Shown: positions 3,148 through 7,802 of the stretch, piece after piece
Layout: every line of letters starts with the position of its first letter
Numbering within the stretch: the first letter of the stretch is position 1
Notes under the pieces: generated by a model
Database searches by the model: none
Told to the model about the DNA's origin: nothing
What the model saw: only the letters and a program-made list of their open reading frames with translations
Assembly (NCBI GenBank): GCA_050732575.1
Contig: JBOHRF010000242.1
Location: 1-7,802 of the forward strand
DNA from: JBBDWZ01 sp050732575
GTDB taxonomy: Bacteria; Gemmatimonadota; Gemmatimonadetes; Longimicrobiales; RSA9
Length of the DNA stretch: 7,802 bases
Reading direction: 5' to 3'
Position numbers and translations under genes: made by a program

Positions 3148-5487
3148 ATGGTACGACGGACGGCCATGTTCGCGCTGCTGGTTGCAACGGGTGGGACGGC
3201 CCAGGTGCCCACGCCCGCCTCTCATTTTGGCTTCGAGATCGGCGCCGACCGCAAGCTCGCGGATTGGCCGCAGCTCACGTCGTATTTCGAGAAGCTGGCG
3301 CGCACCAGCCCGCGCGTGAAAGTGGACACGATCGGTCGTACCACCATGGGTGCGCCTTTCGTGATGCTCACCGTGACTTCTCCCGAGAACCAGGCCCGGT
3401 TGCGCGAGCTGCAGGATATCCAGCTGCGCCTTTCCGATCCGCGCCGCGTTACTGGTGAAGCGGATTTGCAGCGTCTGTTCGATGCCGGGCGCACGGTGGT
3501 TTTGATCACGCATGGTATTCACGCCACGGAGGTGGGCGGCTCGCAGTCCGCGGCGCGACTACTCTACAAGCTCGCTTCGTCCAACGACCCGAAGACTCGT
3601 GAGATCCTGGACAATGTGATTCTGCTGGACATTCCGTCGCTCAATCCGGATGGCCTGCAATGGGTGGTCGATTGGTATCGCAAAACGGTGGGCACACCAT
3701 CCGAAGGTACGGAGCCACCCTGGCTGTATCAGTTCTACGTTGGCCACGATAACAATCGGGACTGGTACGCCTTCACACAGAAAGAGACGGTGGCCACGAT
3801 TCAGCGTGCGCACAACGCGTGGCATCCGGAGATCGTGCACGACATCCACCAGATGGGTAACACGGCGGCGCGCATCTTTTTTCCGCCTTACATCGATCCG
3901 GTGGAGCCGAACGTAGATCCGGGGTTGATTGCGTCCGTGAATCAACTGGGTGCGTGGATGGCTGCGGAGCTCACGGCAGCGGGCAAGGCAGGCGCCGTCA
4001 TCAATGGGATCTACGATGCCTGGACGCCGGCGCGCTCGTATCAGCATTACCATGGCGGCGCGCGCATCCTCAGTGAGACGGCGTCGGCGCAACTGGCATC
4101 GCCCATTCAGCAGTCCAAAGACGCCATTCGCGGGGGTCGCGAATACGATGCCAGCCAACGCAGCTGGAAGTTCCCGCTGCTCTGGGAAGGCGGACGTTGG
4201 GGTCTGCCCGAGATCGTGGATTACCAGGAGGCAGGTGCATTGGCGTTGCTCACCAATGCCGCGCGCAACCGGCGTTACTGGCTGGAGAACTTCTATAACG
4301 TCAACAAGCGCGCGGTGGACGGTTGGAGGCAGTGGCCAGTGGCGTGGGTGATTCCCGCCGATCAACCCAACAAGTCGGGCCTTGCCTACGTGTTGCGCAT
4401 CCTGACCATGGGTGATGTCGAAGTGCACCCGGCGGCGGAGTCGTTTACGGCGGGCGGTCGCACGTTCCCGGCCGGCAGTTACGTGATTCCCATGAACCAG
4501 CCCTACGCATCGTTTGCCCAGACCATGCTGGAGGTGCAGAAGTATCCGGACCTGCGGGAATACCCGGGCGGCCCGCCCAAGCGTCCTTACGATGTGACTG
4601 CGCACACGCTGCCCATGCTCATGAACGTGGAAGCCGTAGCCGTCGAGCAATGGGGACAAAACGCGGCCCGCGCTTCGGGCGATGGGGCCGCTCGCCGCCA
4701 CGAAGGAGCGCCCCAACTCAGAGCCAAACTGCCGGTCCAGTCTTTTGCCTTCGAATTGCCCGCGGAGTTGAAAGGTCGCAGCGCGCCACGCATGGCGTTG
4801 TACAAGGGTTGGCGTGAATCCATGGAATCGGGTTGGACCCGCTGGACGCTCGATCAGCACGGCCTCGTGTATGACACGATCAAGGACGCGCGTATACGCG
4901 CTGGCAACCTGCGGCGCAATTACGATGTCATCCTGATCCAGACCCACACACCCGCTGCACTCCGCCAGGGCAATAGCGCCGAACGGTATGCCGCCGAATA
5001 CGCGGGCGGCCTGGGTGACGCGGGTGTTGCGGCCCTCAAAACCTTCGTGGAAGAAGGCGGCCGTTTGATCGTGATTGAAGATGCCACCGAGTTCGCCATC
5101 GATCTGTTCGGACTACCCGTCAAGAATGCCATTGCCGGTGTGCGCAACACCGAGTTCTATGTGCCCGGCTCGATTCTCAAAGTGGACCTCGATAATACAC
5201 AGCCGATAGCGCGCGGCATGAAAGCCACGACACCCGTCTGGTTCTCTGATGCCAGCAGAGCCTTCGATGTCACGGACCCCAATGTGCGAGTAGTTGCGCG
5301 CTACGCATCCGGCACGCCCGCACTTTCCGGCTGGATCCTGGGCCCCGAGAAACTGGCCGGCAAGCCCGCGCTGCTGGAAGCAAAAGTCGGACGGGGCAGC
5401 GTCGTGTTGTTTGGCTTCCAGCCCGACTACCGCGCCCAAACCGTGGCTACCTGGCCGCTCCTGTTCAACGCACTAACAAACAGGTGA
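3148..5487 (+). CDS. Secreted M14-family zinc carboxypeptidase-like protein with C-terminal amidotransferase-like domain
   Basis: The protein has 779 residues from ATG 3148. A signal peptide covers residues 1 to about 19 (MVRRTAMFALLVATGGTAQ). The M14 catalytic domain spans roughly 35-380. HATE gives zinc ligands His125 and Glu128; NPDG (166-169) and NNRDW (202-206) match the NPDG and DxNRxF motifs that hold the substrate C-terminus; DIHQMG supplies the third ligand His234; SETAS (309-313) offers Glu310 as a candidate general base. Residues about 520-779 form a second domain with an ALYKGW start, YDVILIQTH (592-600), FVEEGGRLIVIED (633-645) and GRGSVVLFGFQPDYRAQ (748-764), the style of class I glutamine amidotransferase-like (ThuA-like) folds. 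M14 enzymes remove C-terminal residues from peptides; this subfamily's substrate is unknown, and peptide scavenging or cell-wall trimming are both possible. The stop overlaps the acylase start, and BlaI-type operators lie upstream. Confidence 0.88.
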   Translation: MVRRTAMFALLVATGGTAQVPTPASHFGFEIGADRKLADWPQLTSYFEKLARTSPRVKVDTIGRTTMGAPFVMLTVTSPENQARLRELQDIQLRLSDPRRVTGEADLQRLFDAGRTVVLITHGIHATEVGGSQSAARLLYKLASSNDPKTREILDNVILLDIPSLNPDGLQWVVDWYRKTVGTPSEGTEPPWLYQFYVGHDNNRDWYAFTQKETVATIQRAHNAWHPEIVHDIHQMGNTAARIFFPPYIDPVEPNVDPGLIASVNQLGAWMAAELTAAGKAGAVINGIYDAWTPARSYQHYHGGARILSETASAQLASPIQQSKDAIRGGREYDASQRSWKFPLLWEGGRWGLPEIVDYQEAGALALLTNAARNRRYWLENFYNVNKRAVDGWRQWPVAWVIPADQPNKSGLAYVLRILTMGDVEVHPAAESFTAGGRTFPAGSYVIPMNQPYASFAQTMLEVQKYPDLREYPGGPPKRPYDVTAHTLPMLMNVEAVAVEQWGQNAARASGDGAARRHEGAPQLRAKLPVQSFAFELPAELKGRSAPRMALYKGWRESMESGWTRWTLDQHGLVYDTIKDARIRAGNLRRNYDVILIQTHTPAALRQGNSAERYAAEYAGGLGDAGVAALKTFVEEGGRLIVIEDATEFAIDLFGLPVKNAIAGVRNTEFYVPGSILKVDLDNTQPIARGMKATTPVWFSDASRAFDVTDPNVRVVARYASGTPALSGWILGPEKLAGKPALLEAKVGRGSVVLFGFQPDYRAQTVATWPLLFNALTNR

Positions 5488-5506
5488 CGGTGAAGGTGAA
5501 GGTGAA
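5483..5506 (+). repeat. 6-bp tandem repeat over the M14/acylase junction
   Basis: GGTGAC followed by three GGTGAA units spans the M14 stop and the acylase start. It encodes VKVKVK at the acylase N-terminus. A pyrimidine-rich counterpart with period six (TTCACG, CTTTCG, TTTTCG, CTTTCC) follows at 5516-5539 and encodes RFRFRF. Unit gain or loss would keep the reading frame. The GGTGAAG words may also help ribosome re-initiation. Confidence 0.7.
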
Positions 5507-7655
5507 GAACAGCAGTTCACGCTTTCGTTTTCGCTTTCCCCTGTTGATGTGGGCGGGTGCGATGGCGATTGCGCCTCAGCGCCCAAATGCAGCAGCCCAG
5601 CACTCGAATCTGCCCACCATCCGCCGAACCGAATTCGGCGTTCCCCATATCCTGGCCAAAGATTTCCGCGGCATGGGTATTGGGCTGGGCTACACCCAGG
5701 TGGAAGACTACGGTGAGCGCGTGCTGATCGGTCTGGTGCAGGCCCGTGGCTGGATGGGTCGTATGTTCGGACGCGGCACCACGGGCAACGATTTCACCGC
5801 GCGCCTTTCCCATGAGCGTGCCGTGGAGACCTACCACCTGCTCGCTGCCGATACGCGCGAGGTGTATGAAGGTTTTGCCGAAGGTGTCAACATCTTCATT
5901 CGCACACATCCGGACCGGGTGCCAACCTGGGCGCAGCCGATGTTCACCGGCCACGACGTGGCAGCGCTCGATGTCATCGATGCGCCGTTGGCCGCGGCCC
6001 AGCGACTGGTGCAGCGCCAACTGCAGCGCGATTCCATGCGCACACTGGTAGGCCCATCCGGTGACGATGATGTCGGCTCGAACGCCTGGGCCTTTGCGCC
6101 CAGCCGCACGCGCTCCGGACGTGCCATTCTGCTGCGCAATCCGCACCTGGCCTGGACGGCCGGTTATTGGGAAGCGCACGTCACCATTCCGGGCAAGATC
6201 AATTTCTACGGCGACTTCCGGATTGGCGGACCGTTCACTGTAATTGGCGGCTTCAACCAGCAGCTCGGTTTTGCTACCACCAACAACGCGACCGATACCG
6301 ACGAGGTGTATGCGCTGGATCTGCATCCCTGGTATCCCGATCATTACCTTCTGGACGGCGTGCGGGTACCGCTCCAACGGCGAGACGTCACGGTCGAGTT
6401 TCTCACCGAAATCGGTCTCGAGTATGAGACACAAACCTTCTGGTGGACCCAATTCGGACCGGTCGCAGAGCGTACTCGAGACCACATCTACATCGTGCGC
6501 GCCGGCAGTGAGGGTGGTTTCCGAGCCGGCGAGCAGTTCCTGAAGATGATGCGCGCCACCAGCCTGGCCGAATGGAAGAACGCGCTGGCTATGCGCGCGC
6601 GGCCCACTTCCAACTTCACCTATGCCGACCGCGACGGTAACATCTTTTACGTCTGGAACGGCAGCGTGCCGCGCCTGCCGCACGCGCCCACCGGTGACAG
6701 CGTTGCCATTCACGCGCGCAGTGCTGCCGACCTGTGGACTCACCTGGTTGCCTTCGATTCGCTGCCCCAGGTGCTCAATCCGCCGGGCGGGTACGTGCAC
6801 AATGAAAATGATGCACCTTACTACGCCAATCTGAACGCCATCCTGGACAGTCTTGGCTACCCGCCCAACTTCGAGCGCCCGCGCCTGGGCCTGCGCAGTC
6901 AGCACGCGCTACAGCTCATCCACAACGATCGCAAGGTGACGCTCAAGGACGTGATCAAGCTCAAACACAGCATGCGTATGCTGCTGGCCGATCGCGTGAA
7001 AGGCGACTTGCTGCAAGCCGTGAGTGGCGCAGCGCCCGACGTGGGCCTGCAGGCCGCCGCAAAGGTATTGGAGCGCTGGGACAACACCGTGGCGCCCAAG
7101 AGTCGCGGTGGCCTGTTGTTCGAGACCTGGTGGCGCCGCTACTCAGCTCAGGCCCGCGACTCGGCCTACGCCGAGCGCTGGAATCCCGCGCAGCTCACCA
7201 GCACACCGAGAGGATTGGGCCAACCTCAATTGGCGGTAGCCGCATTGAGCTGGGCGGTCGATGAAACCAAACGCCGCTTCGGCGCCATTGACATGGCCTG
7301 GAGCGATGTACACCGCGTCCGGCGCGGCACCGTCGATGTACCCGTGGGTGGTTGCACGGGCGCACTCGGCTGCTTCCGCGTGCTCAGCTACACCGAAACG
7401 CCAGACGGCAGGCGCAGCGCCAGCACCGGCGATGGCTGGGTGCTGGCCGTTGAGTTCACCGACACGCCACGAGCTTTCTCCGTACTGGCCTACGGCCAGA
7501 GTCCCGATCCCAACTCACCGCATCACGCCGACCAGGCAACCATGTTCGCCCGCGGCCAGATGAAACCCGTGCGCTTCACCGAACGTGACATCCGGCGTGC
7601 GTTATTGCGTACGTATCAGCCTGGAATTTCTGGTGCATCAGTAAAAACCAACTAA
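5484..7655 (+). CDS. Penicillin acylase-family (S45) Ntn hydrolase, exported
   Basis: This 723-residue protein starts at GTG 5484, overlapping the M14 stop by 4 bp (GTGA), so translation is probably coupled. The N-terminus has a basic stretch, a hydrophobic LLMWAGAMAIA core (20-30) and an AAAQ cleavage region near 39. The alpha-chain part begins at TIRRTEFGVPHI (45-56). Autocleavage would fall at Gly198-Ser199 in DDDVGSNAWA, leaving Ser199 as the nucleophile B1. His221 in RNPHLAW falls exactly at B23, where family members carry the catalytic His. GGYVHNENDAP (435-445) offers Asn442 as the oxyanion-hole Asn. The C-terminal GQSPDPNSPHHADQ (671-684) is typical. Cys624 and Cys630 could form a disulfide outside the cytoplasm. 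Family members cleave amide bonds of penicillins, acyl-homoserine lactones, cyclic lipopeptides or N-acyl amino acids; the substrate here cannot be told from sequence. It probably acts with the upstream peptidase. Confidence 0.92.
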   Translation: MTVKVKVKNSSSRFRFRFPLLMWAGAMAIAPQRPNAAAQHSNLPTIRRTEFGVPHILAKDFRGMGIGLGYTQVEDYGERVLIGLVQARGWMGRMFGRGTTGNDFTARLSHERAVETYHLLAADTREVYEGFAEGVNIFIRTHPDRVPTWAQPMFTGHDVAALDVIDAPLAAAQRLVQRQLQRDSMRTLVGPSGDDDVGSNAWAFAPSRTRSGRAILLRNPHLAWTAGYWEAHVTIPGKINFYGDFRIGGPFTVIGGFNQQLGFATTNNATDTDEVYALDLHPWYPDHYLLDGVRVPLQRRDVTVEFLTEIGLEYETQTFWWTQFGPVAERTRDHIYIVRAGSEGGFRAGEQFLKMMRATSLAEWKNALAMRARPTSNFTYADRDGNIFYVWNGSVPRLPHAPTGDSVAIHARSAADLWTHLVAFDSLPQVLNPPGGYVHNENDAPYYANLNAILDSLGYPPNFERPRLGLRSQHALQLIHNDRKVTLKDVIKLKHSMRMLLADRVKGDLLQAVSGAAPDVGLQAAAKVLERWDNTVAPKSRGGLLFETWWRRYSAQARDSAYAERWNPAQLTSTPRGLGQPQLAVAALSWAVDETKRRFGAIDMAWSDVHRVRRGTVDVPVGGCTGALGCFRVLSYTETPDGRRSASTGDGWVLAVEFTDTPRAFSVLAYGQSPDPNSPHHADQATMFARGQMKPVRFTERDIRRALLRTYQPGISGASVKTN

Positions 7656-7683
7656 CTGAACGGACGTTCACGCTCACGTTCAG
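7656..7683 (+). terminator. Inverted repeat right after the acylase stop, weak terminator candidate
   Basis: CTGAACG (7656-7662) and CGTTCAG (7677-7683) are perfectly complementary around a 14-base loop, starting on the base after the TAA. No T-run follows, so it is not a classical intrinsic terminator; it may stabilise the 3' end. The loop side holds the period-6 tract CGTTCA CGCTCA CGTTCA (7665-7682). Confidence 0.35.
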
Positions 7684-7802
7684 AGGCTGTCCTACAAAGA
7701 GAGCCATGCGTTCGGTTCACCATGTTCGGGGAGCGGGAGCGCATAACGGGAGCAGGCGCGGCCGGGCGCGGGTGCCGGCCTACTACGATCGGTGCGCACA
7801 GG
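7684..7802 (+). other. Downstream flank, no gene assigned
   Basis: Two plus-strand frames are open to the window edge, from ATG 7706 (MRSVHHVRGAGAHNGSRRGR...) and ATG 7722 (MFGERERITGAGAAGRG...). Neither resembles a known family, and only a weak AGAGAG precedes the first. The stretch may be intergenic or the start of a gene outside the window. Confidence 0.3.

Noticed and set aside
3559..4947. 462-codon open frame on the minus strand inside the M14 gene
   Set aside because: It is antisense to a protein with clear M14 motifs, has no family resemblance and is explained by GC-rich codon use.
5517..6905. 462-codon open frame on the minus strand inside the acylase gene
   Set aside because: Antisense shadow of a gene with intact S45 catalytic residues; no domain or ribosome site supports it.
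1..7802. CRISPR array, tRNA, rRNA, transposase or integrase
   Set aside because: No regularly spaced direct repeats, cloverleaf or rRNA-like stretches, and no open frame with recombinase motifs were found on either strand.

Overview
This is a GC-rich bacterial window that most resembles Gemmatimonadota (Acidobacteriota is the nearest alternative). The basis is the gene mix: a TetR-TolC efflux locus, a PadR regulator next to the start of a duplicated-permease (ADOP-type) gene, a BlaI regulator next to the start of an M56 (BlaR1-like) gene, and a secreted M14 peptidase with a fused amidotransferase-like tail. That assignment is inference from family content; there is no rRNA or tRNA to anchor it.

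Layout. Bases 1-1284 (minus strand) hold the N-terminal part of a TolC-family outer-membrane efflux protein, preceded by a TetR regulator. Two related 31-bp inverted repeats with the same 12-7-12 design lie upstream of the tetR and tolC genes, which suggests one regulator controlling both. Bases 1336-2441 (minus) are a decayed zone. A complete padR gene overlaps by 4 bp the first 97 codons of an ADOP permease that then stops. Upstream are an 18-bp inverted-repeat pair enclosing about 110 bp, the last 36 codons of a probable beta-propeller protein, and the first ~32 codons of an M56 metallopeptidase, joined out of frame. Three genes have thus lost most of their length while the two regulators beside them stay intact.

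Bases 2509-2955 hold a complete BlaI/MecI-type repressor (minus) and a pair of abutting BlaI-like operator palindromes. From 3148 the plus strand carries a two-gene operon: a secreted M14 zinc carboxypeptidase-like protein (779 aa) overlapping by 4 bp (GTGA) a penicillin-acylase family (S45) Ntn hydrolase (723 aa). Both have export signals and recognisable catalytic residues. They would act outside the cytoplasm, probably on peptides and N-acyl or amide substrates. Their position directly across the BlaI-type operators makes BlaI control of the operon the main regulatory hypothesis. The matching BlaR1-type sensor protease is truncated here.

Scattered at gene edges are degenerate 6-bp tandem tracts (GTGAAN/TTCACN type) and GC-rich hairpin-forming leaders that share an exact 19-bp word. 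No CRISPR array, tRNA, rRNA or transposase gene was seen.
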